Source: Sulfitobacter dubius (lineage in GTDB: Bacteria; Pseudomonadota; Alphaproteobacteria; Rhodobacterales; Rhodobacteraceae). From it: DNA of 64,000 nt. The stretch covers positions 558,001 to 622,000 of the forward strand of contig NZ_FOPG01000003.1 in assembly GCF_900113435.1 (NCBI RefSeq), in the 5' to 3' direction. How positions within the stretch are numbered: position 1 is the stretch's first letter; each line of letters opens with the position of its first letter. Positions 42,545-51,222 of the stretch are shown piece after piece. The position numbers were made by a program, and so were the translations under genes. The notes below the pieces were generated by a model. It saw only the letters and a list, made by a program, of their open reading frames with translations, was not told the DNA's origin and did not search any database.

Positions 42545-43453
42545 TCAGTTGGATTTCGCCTTGCGCGCTTCGACGATGGAGACATAGGCGTCATGCGCAA
42601 TCGGATCGAATCCAAGGCTCTCGCCCGCAGCCACGCCATAGGCGCAGTCGGCGTCCATTTCGTGCAGCTCATCCACCAGTTGGGTCATGGTTGTTTTGAC
42701 CTCTTCGGGCAGGTCTTTGCGCAGCACGACCGGGCCTTCGGGGATCGGCTTGGAGCGCCAGATTTCCACCAGATCATTCATGTCGACGAGGCCCGCGTCC
42801 ACGGCTTTGCGCAGCGCGCCGGAGTTATAGCCGTCTTCCCAGTTGCCCTGACCGTCGGCCCATGTCACGCCGCCCGCCACGTCGCCGTTGTTGACCGCGA
42901 CGATGGTCTGCTCATGGCCGCCGGTGAATTTCACTTCGCCGAAGTAGTCGCCGGATTCCATGGTGGCACCGGTCGTCTGGGGGATTTCGATGGAGGGGAT
43001 CAGGTAGCCGGAGGTGGAGTTTGGATCGCCAAAGCCAAAGACCTTGCCCTGCATGTCTTCGAGGCTGTTGATGCCCGCATCTTTGCGGGCGAAGCCGATG
43101 GAGTGGTAGCCATAGGAGCCATCAAGGTTGATCTTGACCAGTACTGGCTCAACCGCTTCGGGGTCTTGCAGGTAAACGGCGGCATAGGCCGAGGCACCCA
43201 GCCACGCCATGTCGAGCGTGCCGCCCAGCAGACCTTGGATCACGCCGTTATAGTCGGCCGGGGCAAAGAGTTTAGCCGGAACGCCAAGGCGCTCTTCGGT
43301 GTAGCCGCGCAGACATTCGTAGGAGTTCATCCGGTCCTGCGCGTTTTCCCCGCCGAGGATGCCGATGCGGAATTCGGTGACATCGGCGGATTGAGCCAGT
43401 GCAGCGCCGGTCAGGGCAGTGGAAGCCAGTGCGGCGGCGATGAGCTTCTTCAT
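42545..43453 (-). CDS. phnD: Phosphonate ABC substrate-binding protein PhnD
   Basis: The 302-residue periplasmic protein has a signal peptide (MKKLIAAALASTALTGAALA). The fold of phosphonate/phosphite-binding proteins shows in EFRIGILGGENAQDRM, MAWLGASAYAAVYL and FGFGDPNSTSGYLIPSI, whose Ser/Thr residues bind the phosphonate group. A GGAGACGAC site precedes the start. It follows phnC by 45 bp. Confidence 0.94.
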   Translation of the reverse strand: MKKLIAAALASTALTGAALAQSADVTEFRIGILGGENAQDRMNSYECLRGYTEERLGVPAKLFAPADYNGVIQGLLGGTLDMAWLGASAYAAVYLQDPEAVEPVLVKINLDGSYGYHSIGFARKDAGINSLEDMQGKVFGFGDPNSTSGYLIPSIEIPQTTGATMESGDYFGEVKFTGGHEQTIVAVNNGDVAGGVTWADGQGNWEDGYNSGALRKAVDAGLVDMNDLVEIWRSKPIPEGPVVLRKDLPEEVKTTMTQLVDELHEMDADCAYGVAAGESLGFDPIAHDAYVSIVEARKAKSN

Positions 43454-43498
43454 TTTGTCGTCTCCAGTTTGAAAATATGCCCCTTGGGGCGGGTCGTG

Positions 43499-44293
43499 TC
43501 AGGCTGGCACCTTGTCCAGCGTTTCGATCTCGGTTGAGGTGGCGGCTTCGGAGAAGCTGCTGTCTGCACCGTAGATTTCGCGGGCCATGCTGGTGGTCAG
43601 TTGCTCGGGCGTGCCGTCAAAGACGATCTTGCCGTCGCGCATCCCCACCACGCGGTCGCAGTAGCGGCGCGCGGTATCCAGCGTGTGAAGGTTGGCGATG
43701 ACCATACGGCCGTCTTCCTCGTGGATGCGGCGCAGCGATTGCATCACCACCTGCGCGTTCATCGGGTCGAGGCTGGCGATGGGTTCATCGGCCAGAATGA
43801 TCTGCGGGTCTTGCATCAGGGCGCGGGCGATGGCGACGCGCTGTTGCTGCCCGCCTGACAACGCCTCGGCCCGTTTGGGCGCGTGCTGCGCGATGCCCAG
43901 ACGGTCGAGGATTTCAATCGCGCGGGTGATGTCGGCATCGGGATAAAGGTTGAAGATGCTGCTGAGCGTCGAGCGGCGGTTGAGCGTGCCGTGCAGCACA
44001 TTCGACACCACATCCATCCGCGGGACGAGGTTGAACTGCTGAAAGATCATCGCGCATTCTGCCTGCCAGCCGCGCCGGGCCGCGCCGCGCAGGGCGGTCA
44101 CATCGCGCCCTTGGAACAGGATCTGCCCCGAGGAGGAATCGGTCAGTCGGTTCAACATCCGCAGCAGCGTGGATTTCCCCGCGCCAGAGCGGCCAATGAT
44201 CCCGATCATCTGCGGTTTGTCGACCTGCAGATTGGCGCGGGCCACCGCTGTGTTTGCGCCGAATGTTTTGGTCAGTTCAGAAATGACGAGCAT
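43499..44293 (-). CDS. phnC: Phosphonate ABC ATP-binding protein PhnC
   Basis: The 264-residue ATPase has Walker [10 protein letters not shown], signature [16 protein letters not shown], Walker [14 protein letters not shown] and H-loop [11 protein letters not shown]. The start at 44293 has GGGGGAC just upstream and matches the family N terminus ([12 protein letters not shown]); a longer frame to 44341 is less likely. It is the first gene of the leftward phnCDEE-transferase unit, whose promoter should lie in the 448-bp gap upstream. Confidence 0.93.
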   Translation of the reverse strand: MLVISELTKTFGANTAVARANLQVDKPQMIGIIGRSGAGKSTLLRMLNRLTDSSSGQILFQGRDVTALRGAARRGWQAECAMIFQQFNLVPRMDVVSNVLHGTLNRRSTLSSIFNLYPDADITRAIEILDRLGIAQHAPKRAEALSGGQQQRVAIARALMQDPQIILADEPIASLDPMNAQVVMQSLRRIHEEDGRMVIANLHTLDTARRYCDRVVGMRDGKIVFDGTPEQLTTSMAREIYGADSSFSEAATSTEIETLDKVPA

Positions 44294-44490
44294 AAGTCCC
44301 CCGGGGTTTGCGGGGCGAGCTATCGCAGTGGTGAATGTCACGAATGTTTAAGTTTGACGAAGCTTTTGTAACGCGCGGTTTTTTCAGGAACCGGGGCGCA
44401 GGGCTGCGCGTTTGCCGCTATTTGTTGGGCGCATTGGCCGTCTAGAGCATGGTTTGAAGCAGTTGGTGCCGCGTGACTTGTGGGAGGTTT

Positions 44491-44593
44491 TTGTAGGTGA
44501 AGGCAGCGTTCGTAACGCTGCGCAAATCCAGCCATGGCCAGAAAAATAAGGGGCTAGGGAACAAAATGCCGCGTTTAATGCTTTCACCTACAA
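44491..44593. repeat. Nested inverted repeat in the phnC upstream gap
   Basis: An outer perfect 11-bp inverted repeat (TTGTAGGTGAA at 44491-44501, TTCACCTACAA at 44583-44593) encloses a perfect 8-bp hairpin (GCAGCGTT at 44503-44510, AACGCTGC at 44514-44521). The 103-bp element lies in the 448-bp gap between phnC and the small membrane protein gene. It could be a small non-autonomous mobile element or a structured transcript. The rest of the gap holds no gene and no clear Pho box. Confidence 0.5.
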
Positions 44594-44741
44594 GGCGGTT
44601 CAGATAGGGGCGCATCTGGTCCAGCCGCGCGATGCTGCGCGGCAGACATTATATCTCAGGCGAGTTCACTGGCCGCGCAGTGCCAAATGCAGGCGCCCGC
44701 CGGTGATACGGCCCCCGACAAATAGGTTAAGGAGCGCGCTT

Positions 44742-44996
44742 ATGGACGCCCAAATTGTTGCATTTCTGATTCTGTTGCCGATCACTCTGGTTTTTGTCTA
44801 CGCAGGCATTCACGAGTTTCAGCGCTATAAAAGCGAAGGCAAGGCGAACTATGGTTTGGTGTTCGACGAAGAAAGCGGCACCACACATGTGAGTGGTATT
44901 GCCGAGCATGAAGATCCCTTTGACCCCGAGGATTTCGATCCGAACAACTACAACGATCCTGATTTGAAGACCGATGCCGACGAGGTAAAGTCCTAA
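44742..44996 (+). CDS. Small single-pass membrane protein with acidic tail
   Basis: The 84-residue protein has AAGGAG upstream of its ATG. An N-terminal membrane helix (about 5-25, IVAFLILLPITLVFVYAGI) is followed by a hydrophilic tail very rich in Asp and Glu (EDPFDPEDFDPNNYNDPDL). No family is recognised. The good ribosome-binding site and compact composition support a real gene. It stands alone between phnC and the ChaN-type gene. Confidence 0.7.
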   Translation: MDAQIVAFLILLPITLVFVYAGIHEFQRYKSEGKANYGLVFDEESGTTHVSGIAEHEDPFDPEDFDPNNYNDPDLKTDADEVKS

Positions 44997-45178
44997 GCTG
45001 AAGTCGGCTGGTTGGACAGTGAAGCGCATAATACCATGGCCCTTTGGCCTGCTGCTCAAGGCAATGTTTCTTAAGAACGTTAGCGTGCCTATGGATGCGC
45101 GCTAGATGTTTCGGCATGATTACCCTCGGGGGGTGCTCTCAACTTTCGGGCATTCTGTTTCTGCCAAAGAGGACGCCC

Positions 45179-45928
45179 ATGCGCCTAACCGCTTTTCTGC
45201 TTTGCTTTGCAATGTCTGCCGGGGCTGATCCATCCGCCGATATCGTGATCTTGGGCGAGGTGCATGACAATTCGCACGCCCATTTAGAACAAGCTGCCGC
45301 GGTGAAGGCGTTACGCCCTACGGCTGTTGTGTTCGAGATGCTAACCGCCGAAGAAGCCGCCAAAGCCGATGCCGACCGCAGCCAGATTGCACAGGCGTGG
45401 AGCGCGAGCGGTTGGCAAGACTTCAAAATCTATGCACCAATCTTTGACGCTTTGGGCGCGGCGCGTATCATCGGTGCTGCAGCCCCGCGCGAGGCGGTGC
45501 GCAGCGTTTTTAATGATGGGCCAGCTGCGCTTTTTGGGCCTGAAGCGGCGCGCTTTGGCCTTGATCAGCCGCTGCCTGAAGATCAGCACGCCGCGCGGGT
45601 TGAAGGGCAGTTTGCAGCGCATTGCAATGCCATGCCGCGTGAGATGATGGGGGGGATGGTTGCCGTGCAGCGCTACCGCGACGCCACATTCGCCCGCGCG
45701 GCACTGGACGCGCTGGAGACCTACGGCGCACCCGTGGCCGTCATCGTGGGCAATGGTCACGCGCGCACCGATTGGGGGATTCCGGCCCTCATCGCCCAAG
45801 CCGCGCCCGAGGTGACGACCCACGCCATCGGCTTTGTCGAAGCAGCAGGCGATACGCCTTTCGATGAGACACATCTCATCCCGCCTGTCGCACGGGAAGA
45901 CCCCTGTAAATCCCTGACCAAAAGCTAA
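45179..45928 (+). CDS. ChaN family (heme-binding-type) protein
   Basis: The 249-residue protein has a short Sec signal (MRLTAFLLCFAMSAGA; no lipobox) and the ChaN/DUF399 core: DIVILGEVHDNSHAHLEQAA and VAVIVGNGHARTDWGIP near 185. Campylobacter ChaN is an iron-regulated heme-binding lipoprotein. The ATG at 45179 follows AAAGAGG and starts the signal; the longer frame is rejected. It precedes a heme-monooxygenase-like gene by 10 bp, and hemP lies further down, consistent with a heme-handling role. Confidence 0.85.
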   Translation: MRLTAFLLCFAMSAGADPSADIVILGEVHDNSHAHLEQAAAVKALRPTAVVFEMLTAEEAAKADADRSQIAQAWSASGWQDFKIYAPIFDALGAARIIGAAAPREAVRSVFNDGPAALFGPEAARFGLDQPLPEDQHAARVEGQFAAHCNAMPREMMGGMVAVQRYRDATFARAALDALETYGAPVAVIVGNGHARTDWGIPALIAQAAPEVTTHAIGFVEAAGDTPFDETHLIPPVAREDPCKSLTKS

Positions 45929-45938
45929 AGGATATCCC

Positions 45939-46265
45939 ATGTATCTTGCCATGAACCTTTTCACCGTCTTGCTGGAAAACGCTGCCGCTTTCGAAGACCT
46001 TTGGCTGAACCGCGAGAGCCGTTTGAAAGATACCGAAGGGTTCGTCTCTTTCCACATGCTCAAAGGGCCGGAGGAGGAGGGGGAGATCCTCTATGCCTCG
46101 CATACTGTATGGGAGAGCGAGGCGCATTTCCGCGCTTGGACCACAAGCGGCGCTTTTCGTGCGGCGCATTCCCGTGCGGGGCAAACGCGCAAACTGCATG
46201 AGGGATCGCCGCGTTTCGAAGGGTTTCAAGCCATCCAAAAGATTGAGGCGCCCCGTTCAGTGTGA
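45939..46265 (+). CDS. ABM-domain protein, HmoA/IsdG-like heme monooxygenase candidate
   Basis: The 108-residue protein has the dimeric alpha-beta-barrel ABM fold (MNLFTVLLENAAAFEDLW, GFVSFHMLKGPEEEG, YASHTVWESEAHFRAWTTS, FRAAHSRAG). The asparagine near the N terminus and the Trp/His pair agree with small heme-degrading enzymes of the IsdG/HmoA type. AAAGGA precedes the start, 10 bp after the ChaN gene. An antibiotic-biosynthesis-type monooxygenase is the alternative. Confidence 0.82.
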   Translation: MYLAMNLFTVLLENAAAFEDLWLNRESRLKDTEGFVSFHMLKGPEEEGEILYASHTVWESEAHFRAWTTSGAFRAAHSRAGQTRKLHEGSPRFEGFQAIQKIEAPRSV

Positions 46266-46426
46266 GCGTTGAAAGGCGCGGTTTCTATACTTGACTAAAA
46301 TAATCGGATTAAGTAGCGTTCACATGTGCCCGGTTGTTTTGCCGGAAAGTTAAGCAATTTACGCCGCAACCGTCCAAGCCACCGCCTGTTCGGCAGCCCG
46401 GATGTCAATGGAAAGGAGCCCGCCCC

Positions 46427-46603
46427 GTGAGGACACCCGTGACCACGCCCGAGCCAATGGCCCATGCCCGGCTACGCACCCCGCCCAGCAACAGCTGGCG
46501 CGATATCGCGCTGAACAATGTTGACCACGGCCCCTGTGATGGGATCGCGCTTGAGCACCTTATTGATCTGCAACGTACGCACCAAATCGGAGAAGAACGA
46601 TGA
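46427..46603 (+). CDS. Small hypothetical protein upstream of hemP
   Basis: A GTG start with AAAGGAG 8 bp upstream opens a 58-codon frame whose stop overlaps the hemP start (ATGA). The product (MRTPVTTPEPMAHARLRTPP, then SWRDIALNNVDHGPCDGIAL) has no signal, membrane helix or known domain. Overlap with hemP and a good ribosome-binding site favour a real translated leader or partner. The 160 bp upstream contain TTGACT at 46291-46296 as a possible -35. Confidence 0.5.
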   Translation: MRTPVTTPEPMAHARLRTPPSNSWRDIALNNVDHGPCDGIALEHLIDLQRTHQIGEER

Positions 46604-46773
46604 GCCTGATGCAAAAGCTGCCCGATCCATCGCCTGCGAGCCAACCAGTTGAGGCGGCTGTTCATGACGCCCGCGCGCTGGTCCCTAACGGCACCACAGC
46701 CAATATCGTTCTTGATGGTCAGACCTATACGCTGCGCATCACACGGGCGGGGAAATTGATCCTGACCAAGTGA
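46600..46773 (+). CDS. hemP: Hemin uptake protein HemP
   Basis: The 57-residue protein has the HemP signature: HDARALVPNG, NIVLDGQTYTLRITRAGKL and the terminal LILTK. HemP accompanies heme receptor and transport genes and in some bacteria activates them. None of the hmuRSTUV genes is in view, so the gene is separate from the main uptake locus. It overlaps the small upstream frame by 4 bp and follows ChaN and heme-monooxygenase-like genes. Confidence 0.88.
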   Translation: MSLMQKLPDPSPASQPVEAAVHDARALVPNGTTANIVLDGQTYTLRITRAGKLILTK

Positions 46774-46899
46774 TCTGCCCGTCTTGGACAGCTCATAGCG
46801 CGCTGCGGGGCAAACTTTGCTGGCTTGCTCTGGCGTGAGGCGGCCTTTACGAACGCGCCATGTTTGGCCCGCGCTCTTTTCACCCGTTTGACCGCTGAC

Positions 46900-47322
46900 A
46901 TGTTGGCGCTGTCGAGCCTGTTTTTTGCGGCGTTGCTGGCGGCGACGTTAATCCCCGCACAATCCGAAGCGTTACTGTTGGGGCTGATGTGGTCCGGCGG
47001 GCATGCGACCGCGCTGCTGTGGCTGGTGGCGACGCTGGGCAATGTTCTGGGGTCGGTGATGAACTGGCTGCTGGGGCGCTACCTCATCCATTTTGCCGAT
47101 CACCGCTGGTTTCCCTTTTCGGCCAAGCAGATGGCCCGCGCCTCTGGCTGGTATCGGCGTTGGGGCTATTGGAGCCTGCTGGCCAGTTGGGTGCCGATTA
47201 TCGGTGACCCGCTGACCTTGGCCGCAGGCATGCTGCGCGAACCGATTTGGCGATTTCTGGTGATCGTCACCTTTGCCAAAGGGGGGCGCTACCTAGTGCT
47301 GATCTTGGTCGCAGGTGGCTAA
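46900..47322 (+). CDS. YqaA-like (DedA superfamily) membrane protein
   Basis: The 140-residue protein has about four hydrophobic helices and the YqaA pattern, with FFAALLAATLIPAQSEALLLGL, TLGNVLGSVMNWLLGRYL and SWVPIIGDPLTLAAGML near 100. The start at 46900 begins the conserved part; a start at 46825 would add 25 unconserved residues, and neither has a strong ribosome-binding site. YqaA proteins are distant relatives of DedA with unknown role. Confidence 0.82.
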   Translation: MLALSSLFFAALLAATLIPAQSEALLLGLMWSGGHATALLWLVATLGNVLGSVMNWLLGRYLIHFADHRWFPFSAKQMARASGWYRRWGYWSLLASWVPIIGDPLTLAAGMLREPIWRFLVIVTFAKGGRYLVLILVAGG

Positions 47323-47331
47323 ATGTAAGCG

Positions 47332-47853
47332 TCAATGCGGCGTGATGCCTTCGAGCGGCGGCAGCGGGTTGGGGGTGGTCACCAGTTCGGGGCGACGCTT
47401 TTCATAAAAGGCGTTACCGCCCGCCGTCACCACATAATGCATGTTGTTGTAATTCGCTTTGTACCACGCAGCGTGGAAGAATTTGGCGCGGGTGACCTTG
47501 GGGTGCCGTTCGCCCTGAAGGACCGCCAATGCAGACGCGCGGGCCAGCGGCGCAGAACGGTCGTTCATCGGTTTGGTCATAACGCCGGGGGCGAATTGTT
47601 TGGGCTGGCCCACCACCCCGCAGACCGTATTTGGGAACGCCTCTGAGTGGACCCGGTTCATCACCACATTACCCACGGCGATCATCCCATCACGGCTTGA
47701 CCGGTTGGATTCGAAATACATCGCGCGGGCCATACATTCGAGCTCGTCCCCCGGCACTGCGACCAACTCCGTCTCTTTGCCACCGCAGGCGGCAAGCAGG
47801 CCAAAGCCCAGCAACAAAGCGGCGGTGCGGAAGTTCAAGGGCTGAGCGCGCAT
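47332..47853 (-). CDS. SleB-type cell wall hydrolase lipoprotein
   Basis: The 173-residue protein has a lipoprotein signal ending LLAACGG (Cys about 23) and a hydrolase_2/SleB domain: ELECMARAMYFESNRSSRDGMIAVGNVVMNRV and CGVVGQPKQF. The Glu in YFESN is the proposed catalytic residue of these lytic transglycosylase-like enzymes. It would act on peptidoglycan from the outer membrane side. It converges with the YqaA-like gene. Confidence 0.9.
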   Translation of the reverse strand: MRAQPLNFRTAALLLGFGLLAACGGKETELVAVPGDELECMARAMYFESNRSSRDGMIAVGNVVMNRVHSEAFPNTVCGVVGQPKQFAPGVMTKPMNDRSAPLARASALAVLQGERHPKVTRAKFFHAAWYKANYNNMHYVVTAGGNAFYEKRRPELVTTPNPLPPLEGITPH

Positions 47854-48036
47854 GGGTGGCCTTTCGGGATCAGGAGACTGCGTGGCCAGCAACTTTTCAG
47901 CAAACGCCGGGCGAGGCAAGAGCCATGGCGCCGCCCCGGCGATTTCCCCCCGGCGGCGCCTTTGTGGCGCTTGGGCTATGCTTTGACCTAGTGTAATGCT
48001 TGATAAAACAGTCATGAACCCAGCAGGGCCGTTCTT

Positions 48037-48726
48037 ATGAAAGTCACCTACCGGGATGTCAAAACCGACATCCTGTCAAAGATCACCAAGGGTGAGTGGC
48101 CTCTGGGCAGTCTTGTGCCCAATGAGGTCGATCTGGCCGAGACCTATGGCTGCGCCCGCGCGACGGTCAACCGCGCCATGCGCGAATTGGCCGATGAGGG
48201 GTTTATCGAGCGCCGCCGCAAGGCCGGGACGCGGGTGCGGATGGCCCCGGTGCGGCAGGCGCGCTTTGACATTCCGCTGGTTCGAGCCGAGATCGAAGAG
48301 AAGGGCGCTGATTATCGCTATTCGCTGGTCAGCCACGCGGTTGAGCCTGCGCCGGACTGGCTGCGCGCGCGGCTGAAACTGGACGCGGGTGGTGAGGTGT
48401 TGCATCTGGTCTGTATGCATTACGCCGACGGCGATCCCTATCAATATGAAGACCGCTGGATCAACCTTGCGACCCTGCCGCAGGCGCGAGAGGAGGATTT
48501 CGCAGAGGTGGGGCCAAACGAATGGCTGATCTCGGCGATACCCTTTTCGGATGTGGAAATCAGCCTCTCTGCCGGACTGGCCGATCAGCGGCTGAGCGAG
48601 TATCTCGGCTGCGCCCTAGGCGATCCGGTTTTCACGGTCGAGCGTTCGACGTGGTGGGAGGGGCAGGCGGTGACCTATGTGCGCCTGTCCCATCGCCCCG
48701 GTCACCGGCTGACAACCCGCTATTGA
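48037..48726 (+). CDS. hutC: Histidine utilisation repressor HutC
   Basis: The 229-residue GntR/HutC protein has a winged HTH (about 5-70; PNEVDLAETYGCARATVNRAM, ERRRKAGTRV) and a UTRA domain (about 90-225) with the urocanate-type pattern SLVSHAVEPAPDWLRARL and YQYEDRWINLATLP. Urocanate binding releases HutC from DNA. It converges with hutU across a strong hairpin. A box of the HutC type lies near hutI/hutF. Confidence 0.92.
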   Translation: MKVTYRDVKTDILSKITKGEWPLGSLVPNEVDLAETYGCARATVNRAMRELADEGFIERRRKAGTRVRMAPVRQARFDIPLVRAEIEEKGADYRYSLVSHAVEPAPDWLRARLKLDAGGEVLHLVCMHYADGDPYQYEDRWINLATLPQAREEDFAEVGPNEWLISAIPFSDVEISLSAGLADQRLSEYLGCALGDPVFTVERSTWWEGQAVTYVRLSHRPGHRLTTRY

Positions 48727-48727
48727 T

Positions 48728-48750
48728 GCGCCGCCACGCTAAGGCGGCGC
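48728..48750. terminator. Bidirectional hairpin between hutC and hutU
   Basis: A perfect 8-bp GC stem (GCGCCGCC at 48728-48735, GGCGGCGC at 48743-48750) with a 7-nt loop fills the gap between the converging hutC and hutU stops. There is no T-run. Confidence 0.5.
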
Positions 48751-48757
48751 GTGAGGT

Positions 48758-50425
48758 TCAAAGGATGCCCGGCAGGTTCAGCCCGTGTTCGCGGGCGCAA
48801 TCAAGCGCTTCGTCATAGCCCGCATCCGCATGGCGCATCACGCCCGTCGCCGGGTCGTTCCACAGCACCCTTTCGATGCGACGGTCGGCGTCTTCGGACC
48901 CGTCACAGCAGATCACCATGCCGGAATGCTGCGAGAAGCCCATGCCGACCCCGCCGCCGTGGTGCAGCGACACCCATGTGGCGCCCGAGGCAGTGTTCAA
49001 AAGCGCGTTCAGCAGCGGCCAATCCGACACGGCGTCAGAGCCGTCTTTCATCGCCTCCGTCTCGCGGTTGGGCGAGGCGACGGAGCCGCTGTCGAGGTGA
49101 TCGCGGCCTATCACGACCGGCGCGCTCAGCTCGCCAGTGCGGACCATCTCGTTGAAGGCAAGACCGAGGCGGTGGCGCACGCCGAGACCCACCCAGCAGA
49201 TCCGTGCGGGCAGCCCTTGGAAAGAGATACGCTCCCGCGCCATGTCGAGCCAGTTGTGCAGATGTGTGTCTTCGGAGAGGATTTCCTTCACCTTGGCATC
49301 GGTCTTATAAATATCCTCAGGATCGCCCGAGAGTGCCGCCCAGCGGAACGGCCCCACGCCCCGGCAGAACAGCGGGCGAATGTAGGCGGGGACAAAGCCG
49401 GGGAAGTCGAAGGCGTTCTGCAACCCTTCCTCCAGCGCCATCTGACGGATGTTATTGCCGTAGTCGACCGTGGGGATGCCCGCGGCGTGGAAATCGACCA
49501 TCGCCTGCACCTGCAGCTTCATCGAGGCGCGGGCGGCCTTTTCGACCGCTTTGGGGTCGCTCTCGCGTTTTTCGCGCCATTCGGCCATGCTCCAACCCTG
49601 TGGCAGGTAGCCGTTCACCGGGTCATGGGCCGAGGTTTGATCGGTGACGATATCGGGGCGGACCCCGCGTTTCACCAGTTCGGGGAAGACATCGGCGGCA
49701 TTGCCCAAGAGGGCCACGGACTTCGCCTCTCCGGCTGCGGTCCAGCGGTCGATCATCGCCAGCGCCTCATCAAGGCTGTCGGTCTTTTCGTCGACGTAGC
49801 GGGTGCGCAGGCGGAAATCGATGCTGTCGGGGTTGCACTCCACCGCCAGACAGCAGGCCCCGGCCATGACAGCCGCCAAGGGCTGCGCACCGCCCATGCC
49901 GCCCAAACCCCCGGTGAGGATCCATTTGCCTTTGAGGTCGCCGCCATAGTGCTGGCGGCCTGCCTCCCCGAAGGTCTCATAGGTGCCCTGCACGATGCCT
50001 TGCGAGCCGATGTAGATCCACGATCCGGCGGTCATCTGGCCGTACATCGCCAGACCCTTTTTATCGAGCTCGTTAAAGTGATCCCAATTCGCCCAATGCG
50101 GCACGAGGTTGGAGTTGGCGATCAACACGCGCGGGGCGTCTTTGTGGGTTTGGAAGACACCCACGGGCTTGCCCGATTGCACGAGCAGCGTTTGGTCGTC
50201 TTCGAGCGCGCGGAGCGAGGCGACGATCTGGTCATAGTCCTTCCACGTCCGCGCGGCGCGCCCGATGCCACCGTAGACGACCAGCTCATGCGGGTTCTCG
50301 GCGACATCTGGATGTAGGTTGTTCATCAGCATCCGCAGGGGCGCTTCGGTAAGCCAGCTTTTCGCCGAAAGCTCGGTGCCGGTGGCAGGATAGACGTCAC
50401 GGGTGTTCTTGCGCGGATCGCTCAT
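48758..50425 (-). CDS. hutU: Urocanate hydratase
   Basis: The 555-residue enzyme hydrates urocanate to imidazolone propionate using tightly bound NAD. Family blocks include [39 protein letters not shown] (NAD-binding glycines), [17 protein letters not shown] and the C-terminal [20 protein letters not shown]. It is the last gene of the leftward hutIHGU unit and overlaps hutG by 4 bp. Confidence 0.96.
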   Translation of the reverse strand: MSDPRKNTRDVYPATGTELSAKSWLTEAPLRMLMNNLHPDVAENPHELVVYGGIGRAARTWKDYDQIVASLRALEDDQTLLVQSGKPVGVFQTHKDAPRVLIANSNLVPHWANWDHFNELDKKGLAMYGQMTAGSWIYIGSQGIVQGTYETFGEAGRQHYGGDLKGKWILTGGLGGMGGAQPLAAVMAGACCLAVECNPDSIDFRLRTRYVDEKTDSLDEALAMIDRWTAAGEAKSVALLGNAADVFPELVKRGVRPDIVTDQTSAHDPVNGYLPQGWSMAEWREKRESDPKAVEKAARASMKLQVQAMVDFHAAGIPTVDYGNNIRQMALEEGLQNAFDFPGFVPAYIRPLFCRGVGPFRWAALSGDPEDIYKTDAKVKEILSEDTHLHNWLDMARERISFQGLPARICWVGLGVRHRLGLAFNEMVRTGELSAPVVIGRDHLDSGSVASPNRETEAMKDGSDAVSDWPLLNALLNTASGATWVSLHHGGGVGMGFSQHSGMVICCDGSEDADRRIERVLWNDPATGVMRHADAGYDEALDCAREHGLNLPGIL

Positions 50426-51222
50426 GCTGTGCCTTTCAGGGTAGGGGCCATCGCGGCCAGAGTTGTCAGAATGTCGGTCAGGTGCACGCGCAGGCGCGCA
50501 GATTTTTCGGGGTCATAGGGCCAGGGCGGGGATTCGACGCTGAGGTAGCTGCTCTGCGCCAGTTCCATCTGGATCGCGTGGATCCCTTCGGCGGGGCGGC
50601 CATAGTGCCGCGTGGTCCAGCCGCCTTTGAAACGTCCGTTGGTGACAGAGGTATAGCCGGGGGCGGCGGCGCAGATCTCCGCGACGGCGGCTTCGATCTC
50701 AGGCGCGCAGGTGGAGCCGAGGTTCGTCCCGATGTTGAAATCGGGCAGCGGGCCGTCAAAGAGGAACGGGATCAGCGAGCGGATCGAGTGGCAGTCATAG
50801 AGGATTGCGACCCCATGCAGGTCGCGGACGCGGGCCAGTTCCGCCTCAAGCGCCGCGTGATAGGGTGCATGATAGGCAGCACGGCGGGTCTCAATCTCGG
50901 CGTCATCGGGCGGGGTTGTCCAAGTGTCCTGCCCGTCGAAATCCGTCAGCGGCACCAGCCCGGTGGTGTTTTGGCCGGGGTAGAGCGATGCGCCCGAAGG
51001 GTCGCGGTTGGCGTCGATCACATAGCGGTGGAAGGTCGCGCGCACGGTTGTCGCGCCGGGCAACAGCCCTTCGTAAAGGTGATGGATATGCCAATCGGTA
51101 TCCGCCAGTTCGCGCCCGCGCGGGTTGAGATCGCGGCGCACCGTGTCGGGCAGATCGGTGCCGGTATGTGGCAGGCCGAGCACGATAGGGCTGTCGCCGC
51201 GGGTGATCTCTACCGGGGTCAT
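50422..51222 (-). CDS. hutG: N-formylglutamate deformylase
   Basis: The 266-residue enzyme hydrolyses N-formyl-L-glutamate to glutamate and formate, the final step when HutF is used. Motifs include [25 protein letters not shown] (metal-binding His), [17 protein letters not shown] and [10 protein letters not shown]. It is of the FGase/N-formylglutamate amidohydrolase family and not the arginase-like HutG, as expected with a hutF gene present. Overlaps hutH and hutU by 4 bp each. Confidence 0.94.
   Translation of the reverse strand: MTPVEITRGDSPIVLGLPHTGTDLPDTVRRDLNPRGRELADTDWHIHHLYEGLLPGATTVRATFHRYVIDANRDPSGASLYPGQNTTGLVPLTDFDGQDTWTTPPDDAEIETRRAAYHAPYHAALEAELARVRDLHGVAILYDCHSIRSLIPFLFDGPLPDFNIGTNLGSTCAPEIEAAVAEICAAAPGYTSVTNGRFKGGWTTRHYGRPAEGIHAIQMELAQSSYLSVESPPWPYDPEKSARLRVHLTDILTTLAAMAPTLKGTA

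Noticed and set aside
42440-43537. Open frame of 365 codons opposite phnD
   Set aside because: Antisense shadow; phnD has signal peptide, motifs and operon context.
44294-44400. Pho box upstream of phnC
   Set aside because: TGTCAC and related hexamers occur, but not as properly spaced 11-bp repeats in either direction.
48785-50317. Open frame of 510 codons on the + strand opposite hutU
   Set aside because: It is antisense to a full-length conserved enzyme, has no recognisable domain and is the kind of open frame expected in GC-rich coding sequence.
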